DNA from: Acholeplasmataceae bacterium
GTDB taxonomy: Bacteria; Bacillota_I; Bacilli_A; Acholeplasmatales; Acholeplasmataceae
Length of the DNA stretch: 46,009 nucleotides
Reading direction: 5' to 3'
Assembly: GCA_011620375.1 (NCBI GenBank)
Contig: WOZH01000005.1
Location: 1-46,009 of the forward strand
A program made the translations under genes and the position numbers. The notes beneath the pieces are model-generated. The model did not search any database, was not told the origin of the DNA, and saw nothing but the letters and a program-made list of their open reading frames with translations. The number at the start of each line of letters is the position of its first letter. Position 1 is the first letter of the stretch. Below, one piece after another: positions 7,058 through 16,455 of the stretch.

Positions 7058-8227
7058 TTACGAATCAATAGTCATGCTATATGAGCTCCCTATGTCGCCT
7101 TCTCGACCACAAAAATCAACAGCGCGAATGGTAATCACATAGGTACCTGGATTTAAATCATTAAATGTATATTGGTTCATAGTCGCTGTATCATAATATT
7201 CGTTATCAACATAGATATTATATTTTTCAATGGCATAATCATCTGCTGCAGGTCTCCAATAAATTGAGTTGGGTAAATAGTACATCAAATCGATATCATC
7301 AACAACACCTGGTGTTTCAATATCGACAGTGGCATAATCTCGTTGATAAACGCGGACGTAATCAACTTCGAAAGTAGTTGGAAAAATACCGTTATCTATG
7401 CCCATAACACCACCCCAATTACCACCGATTGCCAAATTTAGAATGAGATAAAATTGCTGATCAAATGGAAATGTGTCATCATATGGTTTATCTTGGTTAT
7501 ATTCCGGCACATAAACAAATGGGTTTGCATATGGTACACCATCTACATAGGTTTGAATGTAACCTGGTTCCCAAACAATTTCATAGGTATAAAATTGTGT
7601 TTCTGGACTATCAAGTTCCATATCATAACCAATTTGCAGTCCATTCATGCCATTCCCATATGTTGTATGAATTGTAGTATGAACCATCCCCGGTTCGTAT
7701 CCCACATATTCCATGATATCCAACTCACCAGAATTAGGCCATCCACCATAAACGCTTTGTGTGGGCATCATCCAAATTGCTGGCCATGTGCCACGGCCAC
7801 CGGCTAATTTAGCACGAACTTGAATTCGTCCATATCTAAAATCACCTTTCAACCAACTCGTTAGTTTAGCTGATGTATAATTCGCACCACCATAAGCCTC
7901 GTTTTTAGCAGTAATGACGAGATTACCTTCAACTAATGCAGCATTATCAGGGCGATAATACTGTAGTTCATTATTACCAAACCCGCCACCGGCATTGATG
8001 ACGTTCCATCGATTTTCATCAACGGTTTCACCGTCAAATTCATCCGCCCACACACACACCCATCCATCGGTTAGTGTTGCAAAGTCAGGATGACAATCAG
8101 TAGTCGCAACCAGTGGTTCCAATCCATTTGGAATGTCCACTGGTGGGTCTTGAATGGGTAAGCCATCACAAGCAATCAAACTCAATGATATGAAAATCAT
8201 CATTGAAAACAATATTATTTTTTTCAT
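7058..8227 (-). CDS. Secreted GH16 β-1,3-glucanase (laminarinase) lipoprotein
   Basis: A 389-residue lipoprotein. The signal peptide ends in a LIAC lipobox (C20). The GH16 domain covers about 50-297, with GELDIME: E168 nucleophile, D170 helper and E173 acid/base. WPAIWMMP and the final IGGNWGG block are typical of laminarinases. A fibronectin type III-like domain (about 303-389) closes the protein. It should cut β-1,3-glucan at the cell surface into oligosaccharides for the importer encoded just upstream. Last gene of the 11-gene operon; AAGGGAG precedes the start. Confidence 0.9.
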   Translation of the reverse strand: MKKIILFSMMIFISLSLIACDGLPIQDPPVDIPNGLEPLVATTDCHPDFATLTDGWVCVWADEFDGETVDENRWNVINAGGGFGNNELQYYRPDNAALVEGNLVITAKNEAYGGANYTSAKLTSWLKGDFRYGRIQVRAKLAGGRGTWPAIWMMPTQSVYGGWPNSGELDIMEYVGYEPGMVHTTIHTTYGNGMNGLQIGYDMELDSPETQFYTYEIVWEPGYIQTYVDGVPYANPFVYVPEYNQDKPYDDTFPFDQQFYLILNLAIGGNWGGVMGIDNGIFPTTFEVDYVRVYQRDYATVDIETPGVVDDIDLMYYLPNSIYWRPAADDYAIEKYNIYVDNEYYDTATMNQYTFNDLNPGTYVITIRAVDFCGREGDIGSSYSMTIDS

Positions 8228-8242
8228 ATATAATCTCCCTTG

Positions 8243-9175
8243 CTATTCGCCAGTAATACCACTTCTATCAATACTTTCAACAAAGTAGCGCTGTGCGATA
8301 AAATATAATATTAATAATGGCAATATCGTCACCATATTACCAGCTAAGCGAATCGCTTCGTTTAGCTCATTGCCAGGACTGTCTGGCGGAAATAATGTTT
8401 CATAGCTATTTTGGAATGCAATCAATTTTGTAGGTAAAGTGATATTACCACCAAGAAAGAGTGGAGTGATATATGTTTCATTCCAATACCACACGAAACT
8501 AAATAAGAATACGATCAAGAACGCCGGCAATATGAGGGGTATCGCGATTCTAAAGAATATGCGTAATGGTCCTGCACCATCAACTTCTGCAGATTCAAAC
8601 AACACACCCGGAATCGTTTTATAAAACGAATAGAATATCAAGATATAAATTGCAGCATTAAGTCCTTGACCACCTATAGCAGGTAACAGCATTGTCCATC
8701 TAGAGCTCATGATTCCTAAATTCGTAAAGATCAGCATATTACTCATCAATGTAACAGCTTGTGGCAGAATAAATGTCGCGAGCATTAAACTAAACAGTAA
8801 TTTTTTAAGTGGAAATTCAAATCGTGCAAAGCCATAGCCAATAAACATCGATGAGCATGTAACGGCTAATGAATTCCATAGCACATAAGATGTGGATTCC
8901 CAAATTGCTTGTGGTATTTGTAATACTTCGAAAGCTCGTTCATAATTTGACCACTGTAATGTTGTGGGAATCCAGTGAACACCTGGATTGATTAGATCTT
9001 CAACAGACATCAAACTGTTCATGGTCATGAACAGTATTGGATATAAATAAATATACCCAAAACTAATCAATAAGACATAAACCACCAATTTGTACAAGAA
9101 TCCTTCAGTGATGTTCATACCAAGAAAGAATCGTTTCGTCTTTGTCGCAAAGACTTTCCAATTAATCTTTTTCAT
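8243..9175 (-). CDS. Carbohydrate ABC permease, MalG type (second pair)
   Basis: A 310-residue inner-membrane permease with six hydrophobic helices. The EAA loop reads ESAEVDGAGPLRIFFRIAIP, the site that docks the ATPase. I chose ATG at 9175 rather than an upstream in-frame start at 9253, because AAGGAGGGAG lies just before it and the gene then overlaps the preceding stop by one base (TGATG). It should pair with the permease encoded immediately upstream. This is the second complete permease pair in the same operon. Confidence 0.88.
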   Translation of the reverse strand: MKKINWKVFATKTKRFFLGMNITEGFLYKLVVYVLLISFGYIYLYPILFMTMNSLMSVEDLINPGVHWIPTTLQWSNYERAFEVLQIPQAIWESTSYVLWNSLAVTCSSMFIGYGFARFEFPLKKLLFSLMLATFILPQAVTLMSNMLIFTNLGIMSSRWTMLLPAIGGQGLNAAIYILIFYSFYKTIPGVLFESAEVDGAGPLRIFFRIAIPLILPAFLIVFLFSFVWYWNETYITPLFLGGNITLPTKLIAFQNSYETLFPPDSPGNELNEAIRLAGNMVTILPLLILYFIAQRYFVESIDRSGITGE

Positions 9176-10272
9176 CAGTTCTTCTCCCTCCTTGGTTTCA
9201 TGATGAGGATGAAGAAGCCCATAATAATAATCATAAGCATGAAATAAATCCACGCGGCCGCGGATGCAAATCCATAACCAAACCAGAAGTTTGATGTTGT
9301 GTCGCCTAGCTGCATATGCAGTTTAATCGTAGTCAATATACCATCAGTTTCTTCAAACATTGACATTGAGACAACAACATAGACAATGACAATCGTAATG
9401 AATGGTCTGATAGAAGGCAGTGTGATCTTCCAAAAACGATCCCAGGGCGATGCCCCATCAATAGAGGCGGCTTCATATATCGAAGGATCAATCTTTTGAA
9501 GCGATGCCAAAAAGATCAAAATTGGGACACCAGCATACCACAAAATTTGCAACATACTTGTCAAAACAAGTTCAAGGGGGTTAGCCAACCATGCACCTAG
9601 GTTTGTCTGTATATATAGTAACACATTTGAATCTTGCAAACTGGGCAGGGATGTTGCATTTTGTTCATTCAAATAGTTGATAACAGGTCCACTTGAAATG
9701 ACAACTGGTAAGAAGAATATCGTACGCCAAAACCCCTTCATCTTAATAGGATTGTTAATTAACACTGCAATGAGTATCGCAAATACGATAATGAGTGGCA
9801 CTGCAAGCACCATTTTACTTATGTATGCTATGAAAAGTGGCAATAGTCTTGAATCTCTAATGACTAACGGATAATTTTGAAACCCTACCCAACTGATTCT
9901 GATGCCTTCAATATTATAATATGATTCTGTTAAACTCAAATAAAATGAATAAAACATTGGATATAATGTGAAGATAGCAAACCCAATGAGCCATATAGAG
10001 ATGAACGCATAGCCATAAATAGCTGCCCTTCTTTTTCTCGTCATATGCACTTTGATGAAACCAAACCATATGACTGTGAGCCCTTTTACGTTGATAATTG
10101 GATTGTGTGTCAATAGATGCCCAATTTTCTTCATCGCAGGATCAATATATTTACGCTGGGTTTCATAAATGAAATCGAGTCCTTTTTTTATGACCAATTT
10201 CGTTTGATAATACACCTCAAGCAATGGTTTTTTGATGGTGCTGAATATTTTCTTAATGCGTCTACCCATCAT
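9175..10272 (-). CDS. Carbohydrate ABC permease, MalF type with long N-terminal tail
   Basis: A 365-residue permease. About 80 basic cytoplasmic residues precede the first of six helices (about 85-105), an unusual extension for the family. The EAA loop is EAASIDGASPWDRFWKITLP. The start overlaps the DUF5696 gene stop by 4 bases (ATGA), preceded by GAGGTGG. It forms the MalF-like half of the second permease pair. The N-terminal tail could contact the cytoplasmic face of another subunit; that is inference. Confidence 0.87.
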   Translation of the reverse strand: MMGRRIKKIFSTIKKPLLEVYYQTKLVIKKGLDFIYETQRKYIDPAMKKIGHLLTHNPIINVKGLTVIWFGFIKVHMTRKRRAAIYGYAFISIWLIGFAIFTLYPMFYSFYLSLTESYYNIEGIRISWVGFQNYPLVIRDSRLLPLFIAYISKMVLAVPLIIVFAILIAVLINNPIKMKGFWRTIFFLPVVISSGPVINYLNEQNATSLPSLQDSNVLLYIQTNLGAWLANPLELVLTSMLQILWYAGVPILIFLASLQKIDPSIYEAASIDGASPWDRFWKITLPSIRPFITIVIVYVVVSMSMFEETDGILTTIKLHMQLGDTTSNFWFGYGFASAAAWIYFMLMIIIMGFFILIMKPRREKN

Positions 10273-12662
10273 AGCACCACCTCGTAATCTCTCGGAGAAA
10301 CGATGATTGTACCATCCATTTGTTGTTGATAAGTATAATTGACATAAATACTGACGCCATTATCATAGGTTATTTTCACAAAACCTGTTTCTAGAACATC
10401 GCGATCGACAACTTTCGCATTGATAACATGACTTAAAGCGTCATTGACATATTGATATGTACTGACAATCTCAAATTCATAATCAGCAAATTTTGTTGTG
10501 AAATAAAGTGCCGCATTTGTATATCGCATTTCATAAGTCTCTTTTTCAGTCAAAATATAACTAGGATTTAAGCCAAAATCAACCATCATGAGCAAGCGGT
10601 CTTCTTCTAGTGCATTGAAGTTTAAATAAGGCGTATAAGCTGAAACACTTCCTTTCAGCACAATCGGAATAAAGGGTACCAAATCCGTATAAAAATCAAA
10701 CTGTGTGTTTGTGATTGGCATGTTGAGATAACCATCAATCACGCCATAAAAATAATCATTGGGTTGGTCGAGCAGTATAGAATCGTATTGATTCACTAAG
10801 GTATTATAATAAGCGAGCGCGTCATCACGTTCATAGTTTTCATGATTATAATAACTGAATAACGTATGCCCAATTGTTGATAAATCTAATCCTGTAATAC
10901 CTAAATCAGAGAAAAATGATAAATCATCTTCACTAAGTGACAAACTCTGTTCTGGATAAAGCATATAATAATCCGTTAATTGTCCATTAAGGCCTCTATT
11001 TATGTATGCCATTTTCAGTTTAGACAATGTCATAGAGACGTCTCTATTATAATTAATTCTTGTTGAGTACTCGCTGCTGTGGACATAATCATTTTCGAGA
11101 TACACACGATTACCATCTGATGTGATGGCACTGAACAGATCAACGTAACTAGCATAATTTTCCAATTGCGTTCGATAAGGCGTCTGTGACATGATATCAT
11201 CGCGTTTGCTCCATCCCAGCAATGTAACCAATTGATTAGATAACCCCTGGGATACAAAATAATCATACATATTTTGTACATCGTTAGGTGTTGTCATTGC
11301 AATCCTTGTGGTGCCAATGAATGAAGATTCCTGCGCATTCATCAAATAACTCAATTGAATTGGGATGTGATTATCATGCACTTGTTCTCTAGCTGTTAAA
11401 ACACCCGTTTCAAGCATTCTATTGCGATAATCTTTTGCCATGCCGACATAAGAAGCATCATGATCTGACAAGAACGTAAAGGCGATTTCATATCTAATAT
11501 CGGTATGATTGTCGCTAATAGCGTCATTACCTTCTCCGGCACGGTTAATAATATAGCGGTATATTTGTCTTACGTTATATTTCGCATTTACTCGTTGATA
11601 TCTTGTGGAATCACCCCATAGGTTTAAAATCAATGATGAGGTTTCTGCTCCTTCTATAATAGCTGCATAAAAACCATTATGATCAACTTCGTGAATCATA
11701 CCATAGACAGGTAATGATAATTGTGTGGTTTCTGATGACTGATACCCATAATCAGTACCATAAAATCTAGCCTGTAAACTTGTATTGTACCGTTTATTGG
11801 TCCTAATTAAAGCACCAACACCATCGGGAATCACGATATAACCCGGAAATTTATCTTCTCTTGTTGCGCCAAGGTAAGGGAAGACTTGAATAGACATCAA
11901 TCGATACTGATCACCGTTTTCGGTTATCGTTGATGGGTCTATAACCACCTTTATTTGATTTTCTAAAATCTCAATTGTTACATTAAAACTGATGTTAAGG
12001 GCATAAATATCGACTTGGACATCAAATCCACCATTCGTTTGATTAGTAATTGTCGTTTGAACTGCATGATAATCGTAGCTGTTTTCAACAATATAAAACG
12101 GTTTTAGCAAATCTGCTTCAGTTTCTGAAATAGCACCATTGTTCTGATATTCAACATCTGCAATTGAATAAAGGGATGCCCGCTTTATTTTTGACGAAGC
12201 AATCTGATTGGCAATATTGACATATTCAATGATTAATCCAGAATTCATTAAATTTCTAGTTGCTGTATTATCTTCTCTTTCGCCTGATATACCTTGAAAT
12301 TCGGGTCTTGAACTCCAATAATAACCAGTTGTTTCATTGAATACCACCATGCTGAAAGAATCTTTTTCAAAATACACTTTTAGGCCATTTGAATGTAACA
12401 TCAATTCATAACCAAGTAAATTTAATTGGTCTATCGAATAGGTCACTTGATAATCATGATGATAATCATCAAGCACCGCCTGATTAACGAAATCTGTTTG
12501 TGTATATCTTGAACTTTCAAACAGTAATTGGTTGATATAAGTATAATTTTCAATGGATCCATCTTCAGTCACGACATAACGTGGCTGAGCTGCATAAGCA
12601 ATACCTACAGTTAGTAGTGTTGTCAGTATTAAAATGACAACCACTTTCAGTGTTTTAACCAC
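10269..12662 (-). CDS. DUF5696-type secreted or anchored protein of the uptake operon
   Basis: A 797-residue protein with an N-terminal hydrophobic segment (about 5-25, no lipobox) and a long extracytoplasmic part. Residues about 85-125, with ELMLHSNGLKVYFEK and TTGYYWSSRP, match what I recall of DUF5696 proteins. The middle is β-rich, then comes a region that may be a TIM barrel. Homologues sit beside Yip1-type proteins and sugar permeases in Paenibacillus-like genomes; I state this from memory. Its biochemical role is unknown; a glycan-binding or hydrolytic accessory subunit is possible. It starts with GTG, with AGGGAG upstream, and overlaps the preceding gene by 8 bases. Confidence 0.7.
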   Translation of the reverse strand: MVKTLKVVVILILTTLLTVGIAYAAQPRYVVTEDGSIENYTYINQLLFESSRYTQTDFVNQAVLDDYHHDYQVTYSIDQLNLLGYELMLHSNGLKVYFEKDSFSMVVFNETTGYYWSSRPEFQGISGEREDNTATRNLMNSGLIIEYVNIANQIASSKIKRASLYSIADVEYQNNGAISETEADLLKPFYIVENSYDYHAVQTTITNQTNGGFDVQVDIYALNISFNVTIEILENQIKVVIDPSTITENGDQYRLMSIQVFPYLGATREDKFPGYIVIPDGVGALIRTNKRYNTSLQARFYGTDYGYQSSETTQLSLPVYGMIHEVDHNGFYAAIIEGAETSSLILNLWGDSTRYQRVNAKYNVRQIYRYIINRAGEGNDAISDNHTDIRYEIAFTFLSDHDASYVGMAKDYRNRMLETGVLTAREQVHDNHIPIQLSYLMNAQESSFIGTTRIAMTTPNDVQNMYDYFVSQGLSNQLVTLLGWSKRDDIMSQTPYRTQLENYASYVDLFSAITSDGNRVYLENDYVHSSEYSTRINYNRDVSMTLSKLKMAYINRGLNGQLTDYYMLYPEQSLSLSEDDLSFFSDLGITGLDLSTIGHTLFSYYNHENYERDDALAYYNTLVNQYDSILLDQPNDYFYGVIDGYLNMPITNTQFDFYTDLVPFIPIVLKGSVSAYTPYLNFNALEEDRLLMMVDFGLNPSYILTEKETYEMRYTNAALYFTTKFADYEFEIVSTYQYVNDALSHVINAKVVDRDVLETGFVKITYDNGVSIYVNYTYQQQMDGTIIVSPRDYEVVL

Positions 12663-14688
12663 GATTAGTCAACTCCCTTACAATATCATATAACAATCCA
12701 TAAACCTCTGTAAGCAGCAAATAAACGATTGCCAGCATGGCAACAATCATGATGGCTGTAAAGATGCTAATAAGTATATTGCTAATAGTCGGACGCATAT
12801 CGTAAAAATGAATCTCTTTTACCATAATAATGAAATAAATCACTGTAACCACAATGCCAATCCATAGAAGCGTATCATAAATAAAAGCTTCATTATACGT
12901 CAATCCATTTGAGACAAGAGTCAAAATTGGGAAGGTGATAATCATAGGTAACAACGTGTATGCAGAAGCTTGAAACACATCTGATAATTTGCCTTCACCA
13001 TCTCTGATACTAGAGACTAAATAATTCGCACCGACCCATAAGAAGAATGGTAAAAAGATCATGACTACCTGTTGGAATAGGTTAATCTCTGATGGCATCA
13101 CGTCATTAAATAAGAAACTAGTCTTATAAATCCATAAAATATACATCAAGAAAAACAGTAAAACATAAATGAGTGCAGTTAAATTAGATCCTTTATTCTC
13201 ACGTTTGATTCCATAATACCCATCTCCTGGATGTTTAAACAAAGAGAATGGGAAAACCATTTCACGATAAAATTTATGCTGATTTAATTTCTTTTTAACA
13301 ACTTGTACGGGTATGCTAGCATATGCCATGAAATGGACAAACTGATTAATTAAATATAAGACAATCATCACAATAAGTACGATAATGATGATTTCTCCAC
13401 CACCTAAAAGAAATTCATTACGAACTTCCCAAAATGCATTTGAATAACCCTCTTGATCACGTGCAACTTCATAATATGTCATTGCATTTTCATAATCCAT
13501 TTGTGCAAAATATGCATCGCCAATGCCTTTATTTGCTAAATCAAATAGTGAATTCTTCTTTAGTACTTCTTGCCACGGCCCTAATGATTCACTATATTTT
13601 CCATCTTGATACAATGAAATTGCATGGTGGACAAGATTTGAAAATTCGGTTGGAATAAATACTTGCAAGGCAGATGTTTTCTTATCGATTGCATAAATAT
13701 TTGATTTTGAGTCTACAGCAATACCTGATGGTGACTGGAATAACCCCTTTTGTCCGTAGAGATCCGTACCACCAAAAACGAACAGCAACGATCCATCTGG
13801 TGCATACTCTAGAATATTACCATCCGCCGTGATCGTATAAATCGTTTCATACGGCCCAACGAATAAATCCTCATTGTTGTCCATACCCCAAGCTGATTGG
13901 TTATAAACAAAATTTGCAATGTTTAATTTCAGGTATCCATTGACATTTTTCGTCGTGGTCAAAATCAAACCATCATGATCTACAGCGATATTATAAACGG
14001 GATTGGGAATAATTTGGAACCATTCACGTCGTTGTTCTTCATTAAAAAACATGTACTTGATTACATTATCAAATGTGCTTGGTATCGTATTCCCGCCAAA
14101 AAATCCAAAAAATGCGCCATTGTTCTCATATTCAGCTAGTCCGTTGATATTACCCGCTAATTGAATATAAACATTACCACCACGATCAGTAACAATCTTT
14201 GTCGGATCAAATGCATCATCTTCGCTAAAATACGGTGTATTCATAGGTTTTTCATAAATGGTATCCACTGTATAAACACCCGCTACTTCAACGAATTTGA
14301 ATGCCTTTTTCAAACCAAAATCTGCAACATATAAATGACCATCTATACCGACATGAACACCTGTTGGTTCTTGTAAAACCGTATTGCCAATAATAGATAC
14401 TGTGTCTGTTTGTAAGCTATATTTAATAATTCTCGCGTTACCTTTATCAGCGATATAAACATTATCATCGCGATCAATGGTAATGTCAGATGGTTCTCGT
14501 AATTCAATGCCACCCAGATGATAACTGATTGACAATGGGATATACGCATCTTGCGTCCACGTCATGCGATGTGTCGCACTAGAATATGTATATGTGTTGT
14601 AGGGTACGCCATTAGCATTAACATTGACCAGCGGGATAATCAGGACAATTGCTAATACTAGTAAGAAGGCCGTTATACGTTTTAACAT
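12655..14688 (-). CDS. NHL-propeller, TPR and Yip1-domain membrane protein
   Basis: A 677-residue protein with a fused layout. It has a signal segment (1-25), then NHL repeats of a β-propeller (about 60-345; repeats such as PSDITIDRDDNVYIADKGNA). Two TPR motifs follow (about 350-425), a membrane helix (432-450), and a Yip1-like domain with about five helices (500-662). The propeller and TPRs would lie outside the membrane. Yip1 domains in bacteria are poorly understood. Set between two permease pairs, it looks like a structural or gating subunit of the importer. It overlaps both neighbours (TAATG at the start, 8 bases at the end). Confidence 0.8.
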   Translation of the reverse strand: MLKRITAFLLVLAIVLIIPLVNVNANGVPYNTYTYSSATHRMTWTQDAYIPLSISYHLGGIELREPSDITIDRDDNVYIADKGNARIIKYSLQTDTVSIIGNTVLQEPTGVHVGIDGHLYVADFGLKKAFKFVEVAGVYTVDTIYEKPMNTPYFSEDDAFDPTKIVTDRGGNVYIQLAGNINGLAEYENNGAFFGFFGGNTIPSTFDNVIKYMFFNEEQRREWFQIIPNPVYNIAVDHDGLILTTTKNVNGYLKLNIANFVYNQSAWGMDNNEDLFVGPYETIYTITADGNILEYAPDGSLLFVFGGTDLYGQKGLFQSPSGIAVDSKSNIYAIDKKTSALQVFIPTEFSNLVHHAISLYQDGKYSESLGPWQEVLKKNSLFDLANKGIGDAYFAQMDYENAMTYYEVARDQEGYSNAFWEVRNEFLLGGGEIIIIVLIVMIVLYLINQFVHFMAYASIPVQVVKKKLNQHKFYREMVFPFSLFKHPGDGYYGIKRENKGSNLTALIYVLLFFLMYILWIYKTSFLFNDVMPSEINLFQQVVMIFLPFFLWVGANYLVSSIRDGEGKLSDVFQASAYTLLPMIITFPILTLVSNGLTYNEAFIYDTLLWIGIVVTVIYFIIMVKEIHFYDMRPTISNILISIFTAIMIVAMLAIVYLLLTEVYGLLYDIVRELTNRG

Positions 14689-15566
14689 TATTTAATCCCC
14701 GAATGAGCCATTGTGTTCATGACCTTACTCTGCAAGAGAATGAATAAGAGAAAATTCGGTGCAAACATAATGAGTGATGCTGCTGCGGCTAATCCCTGCC
14801 CAGCAATAACATTACCACGTGTAGAAACAAGTGTTTGCATGTAGAATGACAATGTTCGCTTACTTTCTGAATCGATATATAGCATAGACGTTGTCGTATC
14901 ATTCCAAATCGCTTGAAAAGCTAGAATACCTACCGTCGCAATGGCTGGTGTGACAATCGGCAAAATAATATATAGAAATATTTGCATCTCAGATGCACCA
15001 TCTATCTTCGCTGATTCTATGAGTTCGTTTGGTGTTTGATCAATAAACTGCTTAATCAAGAACATGGCAACCGGCATGACAATCATTGGCAGTATGTGTG
15101 CCCAATAGGTGTCTAAAATACCTAATCTTGCAATGACTAGATAACGAGGAATCTGAACCGCTATTGGAACAAACATCAATGCGAGCGTATTTAATTCAAA
15201 TAAGAACTTCTTGCCTTTGAATTTAAGTTTAGATAATCCATATGCAGATAATGCTGTAAATAGAATAGCAAGAAACACACCGACTGTCGTGACTAATAAA
15301 CTATTCACTAAATAGCGTGATACAGGAATACCAGAATCTCCAGCGACCGTGAATAATTCTTGAAAATTATCAAAGGTTGGTCTTCTAGCAAAAAAACGAG
15401 GTGGATATGCAAATAATTCGCTTCTTGGCTTAAATGCATGATTAATGATAAATAAAATGGGTAACAACATCAATGTAGAAAATGACACTAAAATCGCAAA
15501 AAATGGTAATTGACTCGGATGAAATTTAGTAGGATTTATCTTTGTTCCTTGAAATTTATTTGCCAT
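14688..15566 (-). CDS. Carbohydrate ABC permease, MalG type (first pair)
   Basis: A 292-residue permease with six helices and the EAA loop ESAKIDGASEMQIFLYIILP. ATG at 15566 is preferred over the upstream TTG (15587), because AAAAGGAG precedes it by 7 bases and the alternative would start inside the previous gene. It should form a heterodimer with the permease encoded directly upstream. Confidence 0.9.
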   Translation of the reverse strand: MANKFQGTKINPTKFHPSQLPFFAILVSFSTLMLLPILFIINHAFKPRSELFAYPPRFFARRPTFDNFQELFTVAGDSGIPVSRYLVNSLLVTTVGVFLAILFTALSAYGLSKLKFKGKKFLFELNTLALMFVPIAVQIPRYLVIARLGILDTYWAHILPMIVMPVAMFLIKQFIDQTPNELIESAKIDGASEMQIFLYIILPIVTPAIATVGILAFQAIWNDTTTSMLYIDSESKRTLSFYMQTLVSTRGNVIAGQGLAAAASLIMFAPNFLLFILLQSKVMNTMAHSGIK

Positions 15567-15570
15567 AAGA

Positions 15571-16455
15571 TTACTCCTTTTCCCCAAGAATCCTCCAAGT
15601 CACCTTGGAGATAAAGTAAACCATCAATAATAAGATGACGCTGATTGTCGCAGCATATCCCATGAGATAACGGATGAAACCAAAGTCTTCAATATGATTC
15701 ACAATCAGTTGGCCTGCATATTGTGGCGTTGGATTTGATCCCGAAAGTGAAACACCGATAGCCCCCGCTTGAAAAGTACCAACGACAGCCATCACTGCAC
15801 CAAATAACATTTGCGGTTTCATGGAAGGAATAGTAATATAAAAAATCTCTTGGGTTCTATTTCTAATACCATCAACATAAGCTGCTTCGTAAAGTGTTTG
15901 ATCGATATTTAAAACACCTGCGAGCATCGCCAAAAAGCCAACACCCATGCTGCTCCATAAACTAACAATAATCATAATCGTCATTAAATAATCGGGTGAT
16001 TGTAAAAACTGGATGGGTTCTAATATGACACCCCAGTTCATCAGTAAGCTGTTTAAATATCCCTGTGAATCATCCGAAAAAATGATACGCCACATCGATG
16101 CCATAGCAACGCCCATTGTCAAAGATGGCGAATAAAGAATAATCGCTAAGACGGTACGTGGTATTTTAGGGATTTGTGCTAACATCCAAGCAAGGATAAA
16201 TGATAATAAATAACCTGTAGGACCAACAATTAACGCAAACTTGATGGTATTGGACAAAACATATTGCATGAAGACAGTGTCCATAGTAATCAATTCAATA
16301 TAGTTAGTAATCCCAATGAATGTTGGTGTTTGAATCGCGTTAAAATATGTGAAAGATAAAGCGATAGCAGCGAGTACAGGTATCACAACAAAAATAGCGA
16401 ATAACGTCCAATAAGGAACAATAAACCAGGCCGGATGATTCATTCTTCTAATCAT
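15571..16455 (-). CDS. Carbohydrate ABC permease, MalF type (first pair)
   Basis: A 294-residue, six-helix permease without the long N-terminal tail of its paralogue in the second pair. The EAA loop is [21 protein letters not shown]; the G is followed by IRN instead of the usual AS. Its start overlaps the stop of the large solute-binding protein by 4 bases (ATGA), with GGAGGTAC before it. It should be fed by one or both solute-binding proteins encoded upstream. Confidence 0.9.
   Translation of the reverse strand: MIRRMNHPAWFIVPYWTLFAIFVVIPVLAAIALSFTYFNAIQTPTFIGITNYIELITMDTVFMQYVLSNTIKFALIVGPTGYLLSFILAWMLAQIPKIPRTVLAIILYSPSLTMGVAMASMWRIIFSDDSQGYLNSLLMNWGVILEPIQFLQSPDYLMTIMIIVSLWSSMGVGFLAMLAGVLNIDQTLYEAAYVDGIRNRTQEIFYITIPSMKPQMLFGAVMAVVGTFQAGAIGVSLSGSNPTPQYAGQLIVNHIEDFGFIRYLMGYAATISVILLLMVYFISKVTWRILGEKE

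Noticed and set aside
7454-7807. Open frame on the + strand across the GH16 lipoprotein gene
   Set aside because: It is antisense to a motif-verified gene, has biased composition (many His, Met, Ile) and no ribosome site.
9175-9253. N-terminal extension of the MalG-type permease from 9253
   Set aside because: The extension overlaps the preceding gene by 79 bases; a strong ribosome site precedes ATG at 9175.
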